From contig JAIVFH010000216.1 in the NCBI GenBank assembly GCA_025765595.1, positions 1 through 48,637 on the forward strand: a stretch of 48,637 bases of DNA, written 5' to 3'. Positions 21,201 to 32,700 of the stretch are shown one piece after another. Source of the stretch: Obelidium mucronatum. Lineage: Eukaryota > Chytridiomycota > Chytridiomycetes > Chytridiales > Chytriomycetaceae. How positions within the stretch are numbered: the first letter of the stretch is position 1; each line of letters begins with the position of its first letter. The notes under the pieces are model-generated. The model was not told where the DNA came from. It did not search any database and worked only from the letters and a program-made list of their open reading frames with translations. The translations under genes and the position numbers were made by a program.

Positions 21201-23931
21201 TCAGATTCAGACATCACTTGAATCAAGAAGCACCGCATTGGACAAGAAAGAAGCTGATTTGAAGGCACAAGAAGATGATTTAGCGTCAAGGCGGTATGGA
21301 TTCGAATATGAACTGGCCGGATTCGACAACGAGAAGGCTCTGCTCGTGAATGGATTGCGCAACAATGAATTGGAACAAACAAGGCTGGCCGAACAACGGC
21401 ATGCTCTTGAAGTCCTTTCAGAGCGCCTTCGAGAAGATCAAGAATCTGTACGACACCGTGAAGCTGAAATTCGATCTCGAGAGGATGAATTCCTCTCGGA
21501 AGCTACCAACATGGCGAATCGTGAAGCAATTCAACTTTCAGAGCTCCGTAGAAACTACGACGCAGACATGGAACGGCTTCAATTAGATACGGCTGATTTG
21601 GAACACCGTGAACGCCAACTGACAGCCAACTCTGACGATCTTTATCGTCTTTCCCAGGAAGTCAACGATGAGAAAACTCGTGTGGAACAAATGAAGCGCG
21701 AGTTGGAACATGAACGAGAGGAGCTCAGCAGACAGGCGACAGAAATCCAAAGTGCTCAAGAAAATTTGGCTTCTCAACAAGCAGCGCTGGATGATGCTGT
21801 TGCTTCATTCTCTGAGATGAAGGAGTACATTGATAATTCCATGAAAGAAAACGAAGCCCGTATTCGAGCTGAATTCGAATCCCTCCAGCAAGCACATGCT
21901 GACTTGAAACAACGTGAAGAAACCGCGATGCAGGATATTCAAAATGAACGCATGATGATTGAAGAACTTCAAAGGTCAATTGAAAACGAGCGCCAAGAAT
22001 CCCTTCGATACGGCGCGGATGCTGTTGCAAATGCCGAGCTTGAAAACAAAATTCATTTGTTGGAAAAAGACAATTCGGACTTGAGAGATTTTGTCAATGA
22101 GCTATCAACTGCACGAAGTTTGGCTGTAAGTCAAATTGACGAGTTGGAGGAATCCAATCGTCAACTTCAAAGTAACGTTCTTCGGTTAACTCAAATGATG
22201 GAGTCTGGTGGGGTCAAAAAGTCCAATTCTTTGAGATCCATGGTACCCGCAGTGGATGAAAACAAACCACCAGTGGATGAGCGTGTTGAAATTTTGGAAA
22301 GGAGATATCAAGAGATCTCAAAGGAGGAGAGCTCGTTGAAAGAAGCTGCCGCTGCATTGGTGTCAACCGCAAACGACCTCAAAAAGATTTGGAATGACGC
22401 CGCCCCAGCATTAGAAGAACTCAAATTGCGAAGAGAGGGAACTCCAACCGGAAATGTAGCTGACCGGAGCCATATGTGGACCAATCGTAGGGAAGCTCCT
22501 GACATTGCTTCCAGTACCCGAAGCTTGAGTGACGCTGATATGTTTGGAAACAACAAGGAACTGTTCAATGTTATCGTGTCCCTTACAAGGTTAAAAGTCA
22601 AATTTATGAACAATTTTTTATTAACAGCCATCATCTTTTTCTCCGTTAGCACAAACCAAAATCTCAGCAAAAAACTGGACGAAACTTTGACACAAGTGCA
22701 AACATTGCAGCAGCAAAAGTCGTCAAAGCGATCAACAAAACGGTCCGATGAGTTTCTTCATCAGTCATCTCGTCGAGCATCTGTTGGTCCATCCGAAGTA
22801 GCAGAAACTGTGTCTTCAACAGGCGTAACTGGATTCAACTCTGCACATGCGAGCAGCTTACGAGATTACGATGACGTTTCCGTCAGTGCCGCCACCTCCA
22901 TTTCGCAGCAGGACGGAAACAACGGGTACTTTGCCAGCAACGAAACAATGAGCAGTTACAGCAGCGGAAACCGCACAAATCGTTTTAACCAGACTCAAAC
23001 TGCGCCCCTCTATCCATCCGCCCGACCTATGACCAAAGTGTCCTCTACCGTAACCACTGGAGTTTCGGGTGCAACTACATCTATCCTCAGGAGAACCCCC
23101 TATGAATCCAGAGCCGCAGATACAGCAGACCATTACGCGGATACAAACTCTGAGTACTCGGAAGCCATGTCAGAAGGAATCAAACCAACCACAAGCAGAA
23201 TTCCTTTCACAAGTGCTGCAGGCACCAGTGTGATGACGCCCACATCACTTCCTATGGCTCGCATCTCAACTAAAAAGGCCAGCCATGATTACAATGACGC
23301 TGATTCAGATAACTCTTCAGATAATTCTGTTCAAACTCCTCGCGTTGGAGGTGGTGTGGTGGGTGGCAGTGGTGCGGGGGTATCCAAGAAACGATCTACT
23401 GCTCCTGCAAACTATTACTCCTCTACAGCGCGAAACTTTGCGACAGGATCGTCTTCATCTGCAAGATACGGTGGCTCCAAGGCTCAAACAGACTCAGCTT
23501 CGTCGCAATACCACCACTATACTGAACCAGAACTTGAATCAACGTCTCGCAGTAATGGGCAGAATATTTCTCGCCATGTTTCTTTGGAAGGTCTGCGGTC
23601 TTACTTCACAGACAAGGATTTGGAAGGGTTGGGAGAACCTGCGCAAAAGGTTATGTTTGGAAGTAGCGGTAGTGGCGGCAGCCGCAAGCAGCAACAGCAG
23701 GTTGACGACGGCGATGGCAAGTATGGGAGAAGAGATGTCAAGTTTTCGGCGTCGTCATCTACAAAGGCAAAGTCGGATACAGAAGGTGTGTCTGGATGGG
23801 GGCAATCTAAAGGCTCGAGTGTATTGGGATTACGAGCGGCAAGTAGTATCGGCAACCGTAGCGAACGGACGGACGCAATTCGAGACGCAATACGGGCTCG
23901 AATCAAGGAACGGGATTTGGGGCAAAAGTGA
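18297..23931 (+). CDS. Golgin-like long coiled-coil protein (GM130/Bug1-like N-terminus)
   Basis: Exons are 18297-18371, 18437-18581, 18647-18768, 18828-19505, 19556-19722, 19776-22589 and 22650-23931 (1,760 aa). Splicing of intron 1 creates EEKLRLARKKLGKFQKNKKK, very like the N-terminal (A)KKKLxxFQ-plus-poly-Lys motif of GM130 golgins. A Ser/Pro-rich linker and a Gln/Tyr/His-rich low-complexity region (about residues 215-395) follow. A long coiled coil lies at about residues 670-1,280, rich in LEER and REEE heptads, and then a Ser/Thr-rich disordered tail. A membrane-tethering role at the Golgi is inferred only from the N-terminal motif and architecture. A centrosomal or cytoskeletal scaffold is the alternative. 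The last intron (60 nt) is a multiple of three with no stop, so retention would add 20 residues without breaking the frame. Confidence 0.6.
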
Positions 23932-23970
23932 TGAAGACCACAGGAGTAATAAATCCAAAACAAACAATAT

Positions 23971-25408
23971 CTATTTCTTGGCTTTTTTAGATTCCTTTTC
24001 CTTCTTTGAATCCTTCTCCTTCTTGGCCTTTTTCTTCTTTGGCTTCTCTTCTTCCTCTTCTTCCTCTACTTGCTCCTCCACCTCTTCTTGTTCCTTCTTC
24101 TTCTTGTCGCTCTTGGCCTTTTTGGCTTTCACTGGCGCCTTTTCTACCTCCTCTTCCTCAACTGCTTGCACGTCTTCATCCTCATCAGCTTCCTTCTTCT
24201 TGGACTTCTTGGTCTTTGATGCCTTCTTTTCCTTAACTTCCTCCTCTGCCTCCTCATTCACTTCCTCCTTTTCTTCAACTTGATCCTTTTCTTCTTTATC
24301 ATGTGTCGTCTTTCTCTTTTTTGGCGATACAGCCGTAGCAGCCGCAGCAAGTTTGGCAGGTTTAAAGAAGTTGGTGAACGAAAAGATTCCGAAAAAGGTT
24401 TTAGCCACAGGAACAAGTGTTCCATCAGGAAGCGTGTATTTACTCTTGACCGGGGCAGGGACCAATTCGGGGTTTCCTGGACGGAAGAGAATACATGTGA
24501 GGAACCCGGCTTTGTGGGCAGCCTCGATTTCTATTTTTTTATATAAGATCCAAAATTTTAAAATGAGCATATATGTTAAGAAGAAAAAAAAAGTGGAATT
24601 GTTTGTTTTTTTTTTGTTCACCTTTCACGTTATCACTCAAGAAGAGAATCTTTTTCGGTTCCAACCCAATTTCAGTAGCAATCTTTGTATACGAATCTCT
24701 CTCCAATTTGTATCCAATAGTCGTATCAAAATGGCCCTTGAAACTACTCAAAATGTCTCCCTTCTCAGAATACCCGAAAATCAGCTTTTGTGCAGCGATA
24801 CTTCCAGAAGAGTAAATGTATACTGGGATTCCATCCTTTTCAAATTTCTTCAAGGATGGAACAACGTCATCGTATACACTAATTAAATTAAATTAAAAAA
24901 AATAAAAATAAAAACAAATAAAAAAATAAATTAAAATTAAAAACTCAACTGTCCCTTCACACTCCCATCCTCATACGCAAACTTCCACATGAACCCTTGC
25001 AAGTCCTTGAGCGCGCCCACTTTTCGATCTGAATCAATCAACGAGTGGATATACTGTACAGTGTTTTTGATTGCCACTTTCTTGTCTTTTGCATTCAAGT
25101 CGGGTACGTCATTGCCACCGGCTTCGCGATCGCTAGCAGCCAGTTTCTTGAGCGCTTCAATGTATGGCTTGAGTTCATCTGACTTCCATCGCGCAGTCAG
25201 GAAGCTTTCCGCGTTGTCCCGGGCGTATGGGAACAGGATTGAGTGGACAAACGAGATGGACGTTGTTGTTCCCTGCGATTGTTTGTTTTTTTGTTATTTT
25301 CTCATGTTTTAGATTTCCTGGTCTTTAGATTTCCTGGTCTTGTTACAAGGCTCGGGGGGGATCAAATCGCACCTCAATGTCGGTGAGAACACACTCGAAT
25401 TCAGCCAT
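23971..25408 (-). CDS. ENOPH1: Enolase-phosphatase E1 with Lys/Glu-rich tail
   Basis: Exons are 25408-25373, 25272-24950, 24878-24622 and 24530-23971 (391 aa). This HAD-superfamily enzyme of the methionine salvage pathway enolises and dephosphorylates 2,3-diketo-5-methylthiopentyl-1-phosphate (UTR4 in yeast). Splicing gives LTDIEGTTTSISFVHSILFP, with the nucleophile motif DxEGTT. Later motifs are VYIYSSGSIAAQKLIFGYS, HFDTTIGYK, KILFLSDN and LFRPGNPEL, all in family order. The usual enzyme is about 230-260 aa. Here some 125 extra C-terminal residues are almost wholly Lys, Glu, Ala and Val and start with basic PKKRKTTH, a possible nuclear-localisation signal. The catalytic assignment is strong; the tail's role is unknown. 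Confidence 0.92.
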
Positions 25409-25525
25409 GATTTTTTTTTTTTTGGAAAAGAAAAAACAAGCACCATGAAATCAGCTTGTTGAAAAAAAAAACCATTACAGGTAAATTTACACATGTATAA
25501 TATAATATTAATATATATATTTTTT

Positions 25526-28500
25526 TTACTGTATGATATTCTTGACGCTACATGCATACACAACAACACCATCCTCCTGCAACGGAGCAAATTCATCAAC
25601 CATGAATTCATCCCGAGAAACAACACCGCGATTCCCTTTTTCCTTCAAATACTGATCTATTGGGACGAATCCCATCCGTTCAGGTATCCCCTTTAGTTTG
25701 GAATGCATCACTTTGGGAGTCCAACACCAAATGTGTTTCAACGGTGGATACTTTGAGTAGCTTGGGTCTGATTCGATTTGCTGAATCGTTTGTCGAAGAG
25801 AATCTCGATATGAGTCCTAATTTAATAACATTGTTAAAAAAAATGAGTTAAAAACTATTTTAAAAAAAAAAAAACTCACCACATTTGTTTGATTCACAGT
25901 GCGAGGAGTCATTTGATAAATAAATAAAGAACCAGTTTGTTGGTTCTAATTGCCCCGAAACAAAAAAACTGTTAGCCAAAAAAACAAATCGAACAAAAAA
26001 CAAAAAACATCCCCAAAAACTTACCCATTCTACAACTGAAAATGATACAAAAGTCCGATCCTCCCCAAAATCCAAAGGCTCCTCATCAAGATCATCATCA
26101 TCAACAACACCAACACCATTGGAAAAACAAGATTCCAATTTGATAACATCATCTCCAAAACCCAATGGCGCACAAACGCTTGGATCCAAAGAATCCAACT
26201 TGGACATCCAAGATCCTCCAACAATTCCTCCAATCGCAGAAGAAGCAGCGGCAGCAGCAGCAGCAGAACCACCAACAGAAGAACTAGACTCCTTCTTCTT
26301 TTTGCCAACAACAGTCTTGCTCTTCATTCGATACATTTTCTCAATCCAAGCAGTCGTCAAATACAACTTCCGTGACGCCCCGCTGCTGGTCAAAGCGGCA
26401 GTTGTCGCTCCACCCCCACCACCACCACTATTCCCTCGAATCAAGACATTATAAACACACTCCTCCCACACCTTCTTGACACCCATAAAAACTCCATCAA
26501 GACCTCCTCCTCCTCCACCTCCTCCTTCACCATTTCCAAAAAACCCTTCCACTTCCTCCCCGTCAAAACCATCCAACACTCCAGGAACCGCATACAACCC
26601 AACATGACAATCAAACAACACATCTCGAATCCCTTCCAAAACTTGTCTGCCACATTTAGCTCCACCACCACCACCACCACCACCACCACCGCCACCACTC
26701 GCGATATTGCCTGTACCAGCCACCGCCGAACAATCATACACCCGATACAAAACTTCAGCAGTACCAATCCGCACATGTGGCAACGAACAAGTTTTCCTTC
26801 CATTCGGGAACAACCCACGAGGTCTATATTTCCCTGTCCGTTGCTTCCCGCCGCCCCCGCATTCACTGCAAAACAGGTACTTTGTATCGCATGAGATGCA
26901 TACCATCGAGGCTGTTGTTGATTTGGCGGTGGATTTCAGGGACGCGGTGGACGTTGGGGAAAGCGTTGGTGTTGTGGTTTCGTTTATTGTTCCTTGACCG
27001 AGAATTACTTTGCATACGAGGCATGGGAATGTGTGGTATATGCAGGTGCTGACTGTGGCGAGTATGTGGGCTGATGATGATGTTGTTGATGCTGTTGTTG
27101 CTGATGCTGTTGTACGTTTCTTTTTTCCTTTGTTTGATGCTGCTGATTTATTTTGTTTGGCTGAACTGCCTCCTCCTTTGCTTGAAAGAGCGCTTGTTGA
27201 TGAGGTGGTTGTGAGTTGTGGTTGACAGTTGATGCAATTCACGTCAGGGTGGTATTCAATGCCCACAACAGTGCCTCTGAGTTCCAAGATCGCGATTGGC
27301 GAATTGCATGTGATACATTTTATAGGTTCTTTTACGGCACGCCGATTGACTGTTCCTGGAACTTGTGAGGAGGTCGTCGACTTTTTGTTTCTATTGATGA
27401 TGCTTGAACCAAGATGGCTTGGACCACCACCACCCACGGCAAAATCGTCACCGTCTGACTCGTTTTGGAAATCTTCCGGTTTCGGGGTGGCAGACATTTC
27501 TCGAGATGAGGTTGGTCGTTTCCTTGGATTTTTGGGAAGGGATCGCGGTTTCTTTGGTTTCGCGTTTCCACCTAATGGTGGTGCGGAGCTGGAGGCTTCA
27601 AGCAGTGAAACGTCAATGTTTTCGATTTTAACTGGACTGCTGTTGAAGTCCTGTTGGCTGAAATTGATATTTGCTGAATCCATAAATTGTTGGAAATTCA
27701 GATTGCTGAGAGTTGGTGTCCCAATAATCATCTTAAAGAAATTGAGTTAGGATCATGCAAATCCTTTTAAGTTTTTGAACAGGCGGTAATCCCGCTCGTG
27801 CCTCGCTCCATGCTTTCAGCGATACTCACCTCGCTGTTTCTCAACAAGGGAGAATCGTCAGTCAAAATCCCCATCATATCAGTCCGTCCGGAATCAATCA
27901 AGAATGGGTTCATTCCAGCAGAAGAAGAACCAAACTGGAATGGATAATACCCCGGATCATTCATATTGTAGTTCAGGAAGGAGTTGAAATCGAGAGCAGC
28001 ACTCGTATCGACAGTCGAAAAAGAAGATGGCTCGATATCGATGTTGTTTGGAAGCATACTGAATTCTGAAACCATTTTCCGAAGCTCCAATTCTTCATCG
28101 TCGGTGGTCATCATGTCGGGACTACTCTCACCCAAACTACTTCCACCACCACCCGCACCACTGCTGCTTCCGGAAAAAACACTGTAATCCAAGCTTGTAA
28201 TAGACGATGATGAGGACATGGATCCTTTTAGAGCTGAACTCAATCGCGGAGATGTTCTTCGCCGACGCGTACTCGTGTTTGTTCCTGCAGATTTTCCGGG
28301 ATCTTTGATTGTTTTATTCAGCATCATGTCCGCAGTAGATGATCGGCGATGAATGTGGTGGTTGCTTGGCGGTAAGGTGGTGGTGGTGGTGGTGGTTCCA
28401 CCAAAGTTGAATCCAAATGGCGGTGGTGGCACTGGTGGTGGGAAAAATGAAAACGCGCTTGTAGTTGAAACTTCTGGTCGAAACTTTAACGCACTTTGTG

Positions 28501-29383
28501 CTGCTGCTGAAGATGTTGCTGTCGCAAGTCCCCCGCCAAATGATGATCGTGATGGTGATGGAGGACGTTGAACGTTTCGAATATCAAACAAGGAGGTTTC
28601 TTCTTGTAGTTGTTGTTGCTGAAGATGGGGTGAAGTCATTTGACTCAAGAGTGTATCGAAATCCAGTTGATTCACGGCAGAGTCCTGTTTGGGTGTGTTA
28701 GTAAGTCAAGAAGAATCCAGTTTGTAGTCACGACGCACCGACGCAAGCTCGCTTTCCATCTCGCTTTCAAAATCCAGCGGCATTGAAAAGTCGAATGAGA
28801 ATGGATTACCGCTGCTCAGGGCCGCAGAATACGCGCTTGCGCTGGCTGGTTGGCTGAAGGCGGGTTGCGCTTGCAGCTGCGGCTGCTGCCACTGGCCGCT
28901 GGCGAAGCTCCCCGCGCCAAACAGACCGCCCATTGCGCCCAGACCCGCCGGGTCGCCCGCCGCCGCCAGGGTCTTTGAGTCTCTGAAGTCCCACGTCAGG
29001 AACGAGTCGGAGTCAAAGTCGGCTTCGTTGGCGCTGGCGTTTGCGCGTCGCTTGCGGCCGCCGTTGAGTCTGAGAGTCTCGGCTGGAGACGGCGGCGCAG
29101 GCGAAGGCGGCGTTGTTGCGGTTGTTGACGTCGAGCCAGATGTCAACGAAGAAGAAGCGCCAAAGGCGTCCAGCGCGAGTCCGCGGATGTCAAACAGCGG
29201 CGGCGGCGCGGCGGCCAGGCGGCTGCCGCGAGTGTCGCTGTTGCTGCGAGTGTTAATGCCAGTGTTAATGCCAGTGTCGATGCCTTCAAACGGCCGCAGC
29301 AGCAGCGCGTTGCCGCGCTCGTCGGCCGCAAGCTGGCGCCAGAGAAGCTCAAGCTCAAGCGGCGTCAACGGTGCGTCCTGCAT
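25526..29383 (-). CDS. Cys-rich, low-complexity regulator-like protein (1,187 aa)
   Basis: Exons are 29383-28739, 28684-27830, 27731-26025, 25945-25880 and 25816-25526, all in frame. The first 500 residues are disordered, with repeated acidic/aromatic motifs (FDSDSFL, LDFDTLLSQM, DFNSFL, LNFQQFM) that look like activation motifs. Central Cys pairs, likely zinc ligands, follow: CITCNSP, CINC, CLVC, CISCDTKYLFCSEC, then RTGKYRPRGLFPNGRKTC. Several Gly, Ser and Ala runs interrupt this part. The last 120 residues form a compact domain (VVEWNQQTGSLFIYQM, HIWCWTPK, GFVPIDQYL) that might be GNAT-like. I know the arrangement only as an uncharacterised fungal type. A role in transcription is inferred from composition. 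It is divergent from the ABCB gene (356 bp) and about 120 bp upstream of ENOPH1 on the same strand. Confidence 0.65.
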
Positions 29384-29739
29384 TCGTGCGTTTCGTTGGT
29401 TTCGTTCGTTTGGTTTTAGCCAACTTTCTTTTCAATGCTTGGCTGTCGAGCATGCTTGGTCAGTTAAATATTGATCAAACAACCGGTGTACATCCATTCA
29501 TCATTATTGCAATACTCAACTTATTTTTAATGTGTTGACAAATCAGGGAAAACTGCTCCGGATCGAGGATACAATAAAGAAAGCTGACAATTCTCGCGTT
29601 TTTCTATTTTTTTTTCTTCTTCATCTGCTGCGGATTCATTACTTTATGGTCGGTCCCCATCATCATCATACGCGTTTTTTTAATTACATTTGATTAATCT
29701 TGTTTTGGAATTTAGGCAAGAGCCCTTAGAGTAGATACA
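29384..29739. promoter_or_regulatory. Divergent intergenic region (356 bp)
   Basis: This lies between the start codons of the Cys-rich protein (-) and ABCB transporter 1 (+). It should hold both promoters and possibly a 5' UTR intron: an acceptor-like TTTAG precedes the ABCB ATG by about 25 bp. No defined motif was recognised. Confidence 0.4.
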
Positions 29740-32700
29740 ATGCCTCATGATGATGATGAAAAACCTGAAAAACTCGCTCTGGATGATGACGCCAAGACTA
29801 CATCCATTCCTAAAGACAAGCCTACTGCTGCTGCTGCAAAGAAGGAGAAACCTGGCCGCAAAAAGGATCCTGCTGTACCAATCCTCAAACTCTTTCGCTT
29901 TGCGAGCCGTTCAGATGTTTTCATGATTGCGTGAGTGAGGCCAAAACCGCGTTCTCTACCGCGAGTCTCTACCGCGGGTCTCTACCGCCGTAGGCGGTTT
30001 TCTTTCGCCGTAGGCGGAATCCTACCGCCGTAGGCGGTTCTATACCGCCGAAGGCGGTTTTCTACCGCCGTAGGCGGGATCCTACCGCCGAAGGCGGTGT
30101 ATTCTTTCTTGATTGTTGCTAGTCTCCTTTATTCTTCTTATCGCCGAAGGCGAGATCCTACCGCCGAAGGCGGTGTATTCTTTCTTAATTGCTGCTAGTC
30201 TCCTTTCTTCTTCTTATCGCCGAAGGCGAGATCTGATCGCCGTAAGGCGGTGTCTTCGTTCTTGATTGCTGAATCTGACCGCCGTAATGCGGTGTATTCT
30301 TTCTTGATTGCTGCTAGTCTCCTTTCTTCTTCTTATCGCCGAAGGCGAGATCTGACCGCCGTAAGGCGGTGTATTCTTTCTTGATTGCTGAATCTGACCG
30401 CCGTAAGGCGGTGTATTCTTTCTTGATTGCTTACTTGTCTCCTTTATTCTTCTTGTCTCAACCCATTTTCACTCTTCGTATCGCCGAAGGCGGTGTATTC
30501 TTTCTTGATTCCTGAATCTAACCGCCGTAAGGCGGTGGATTCTTTCTTGATTGCTGCTAGTCTCCTTTCTTCTTCTTATCGCCGAAGGCGAGATCTGACC
30601 GCCGTAAGGCGGTGTATTCTTTCTTGATTGCTGAATCTGACCGCCGTAAGGCGGTGTATTCTTTCTTGATTGCTTACTTGTCTCCTTTATTCTTCTTGTC
30701 TCAACCCATTTTCACTCTTCGTATCGCCGAAGGCGGTGTATTCTTTCTTGATTCCTGAATCTAACCGCCGAAGGCGGTGTATTCTTTCTTAATTGCTGCT
30801 AGTCTCCTTTCTTCTTCTTATCGCCGAAGGCGAGATCTGATCGCCGTAAGGCGGTGTCTTCGTTCTTGATTGCTGAATCTGACCGCCGTAATGCGGTGTA
30901 TTCTTTCTTGATTGCTTGCTTGTCTCCTTTCTTCTTCTTATCGCCGAAGGCGAGATCTGATCGCTGTAAGGCGGTGTCTTCGTTCTTGATTGCTGAATCT
31001 GACCGCCGTAATTCGGTGTATTCTTTCTTGATTGCTTGCTTGTCTCCTTTCTTCTTCTTATCGCCGAAGGCGAGATCTGACCGCCGTAAGGCGGTGTATT
31101 CTTTCTTGATTGCTGAATCTGACCGCCGTAAGGCGGTGTATTCTTTCTTGATTGCTTGCTTGTCTCCTTTATTCTTCTTGTCTCAACTCTCAACCATTTT
31201 CACTCTTCTAGAATCGGTTCAATTTGCAGTATCGCAATCGGCGCATTGATTCCCTGCGCCATTTTGATTCTCGGAGATATTCTGGGTGGCAGTGCCGCTG
31301 TAGCTATGCCTTCGGGAGCTAGCGGTGCAGGAGGACCGATCGATCCCTCCCCACTGTATCCAACCATTCTTCGTTTTGTGTATTTTGGTATCGGAATGTT
31401 ATTTGCTGGATACGCGTCACAATGTCTATGGGTTCTCGCTGGAGAAAACCAATCTCGTAGAATCCGTGAATTGTACCTACGCTCGATTTTGAGGCAAGAC
31501 TTGAGCTGGTTCGTTGAAAAAAAAAGAAAAGAAATTTGGATTGAATGAATCTTTTGCTTTACAAACCTTAAATTCCTCAATTTCCAGGTTTGACCTTGCT
31601 GAAGAAGGATCGTTGACGACACGTCTCGCTCAGGATACAAATCTTATACAAGATGGAATCTCTGAAAAGGCTGGATTATGTTTACAAAGCATTGCCCAGT
31701 TCCTCACTGGATTCGTCATCTCATTCGTCAAAGGTTCGTTTCGTTTCGAATTTTTCTCAATCCAAAAAAACTCAACTGTCTTTTTTTTTCAATGTCTTAA
31801 AAAAGGTCCAACCTTGGCACTCGTACTCTTGGCGGCTGTTCCACTCATGGCCGGTGTCGGAATCGTCATGTTCTCTGCCTTAACGAAATTAACTGCAAAA
31901 GGCCAAGACGCGTACGCAGAAGCAGGTGCCGTTGCTGAACAAGTGATTGCTGGGATCCGAACAGTCTATTCCTTCTCCCTCCAATCCAGATTCGTTGTGA
32001 AATATGATGCCAAATTAGACAAGGCGGAAGCAGCCGATAAATTGGGCGGATTAACTCGCGGTATTGGGTTCGGATGCTTTATGCTCGTCATGTTCAGCAC
32101 CTACGGTCTCGCGTTTTGGTACGGATCCCGCCTAGTCATGCAAGATAAAATGCCAGGCCAAGACGTTCTCGTCACTTTCTTCTCATTAATGATGGGATCT
32201 TTTGCTCTGATGATGATTCCATCCAATCTAGCAGCTGTCGGAAGCGCCCGCGGAGCAGCATACAAAATATTCGCAACCATTGACCGAATCCCCAAAATCG
32301 ACTCTCTGTCAACGGAAGGCGAGAAACCAAGCAGCTTGGAAGGCAAGATTGAATTCAAAAACGTTGCGTTCCATTACCCAACCCGGCCAGAATCGAAAAT
32401 CTTTGAGGATTTCAGTTTCACGATTGAACCTGGTCAGACTGTTGCGTTTGTGGGGCCGAGTGGATCGGGCAAGAGTTCGACTGTTCAGCTAATTCAGCGT
32501 TTTTATGATCCCTTGTGTGAGTTACCCCCCTGTTTTCTTTCCAAAAAAAAAAAAAAGACTTTTGAGCCCTCCCGTTAACTGATTCTCTCCCCCTGCCTTC
32601 TTCGAATATTTTTTTCGCTTCCAGCAGGAACAGTATCGCTTGACGGCCGCAATCTAACCTCCCTCAACGTCAAATGGCTTCGCCACCAAATCGGGATCGT

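Noticed and set aside
25526..25741. Separate small gene downstream of the Cys-rich protein
   Set aside because: Splicing introns at 26024-25946 and 25879-25817 joins it in frame to the upstream exons, so it is the C-terminus of that protein.
29544..29557. 14-nt match to the hairpin block at 461 (CAGGGAAAACTGCT) near the ABCB promoter
   Set aside because: A match of this length to some part of a 2-kb element is expected by chance in about 48 kb, and the stem's second half is missing.
29946..31137. CRISPR-like array of palindromic repeats and spacers
   Set aside because: Units lie inside a spliceosomal intron, the linkers are themselves repeated rather than unique, spacing is irregular and no cas genes are present.
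30789..31249. Periodic open frames on both strands inside hairpin array B
   Set aside because: They only translate the tandem repeat, and the region is removed as an intron between two well-supported ABCB exons.
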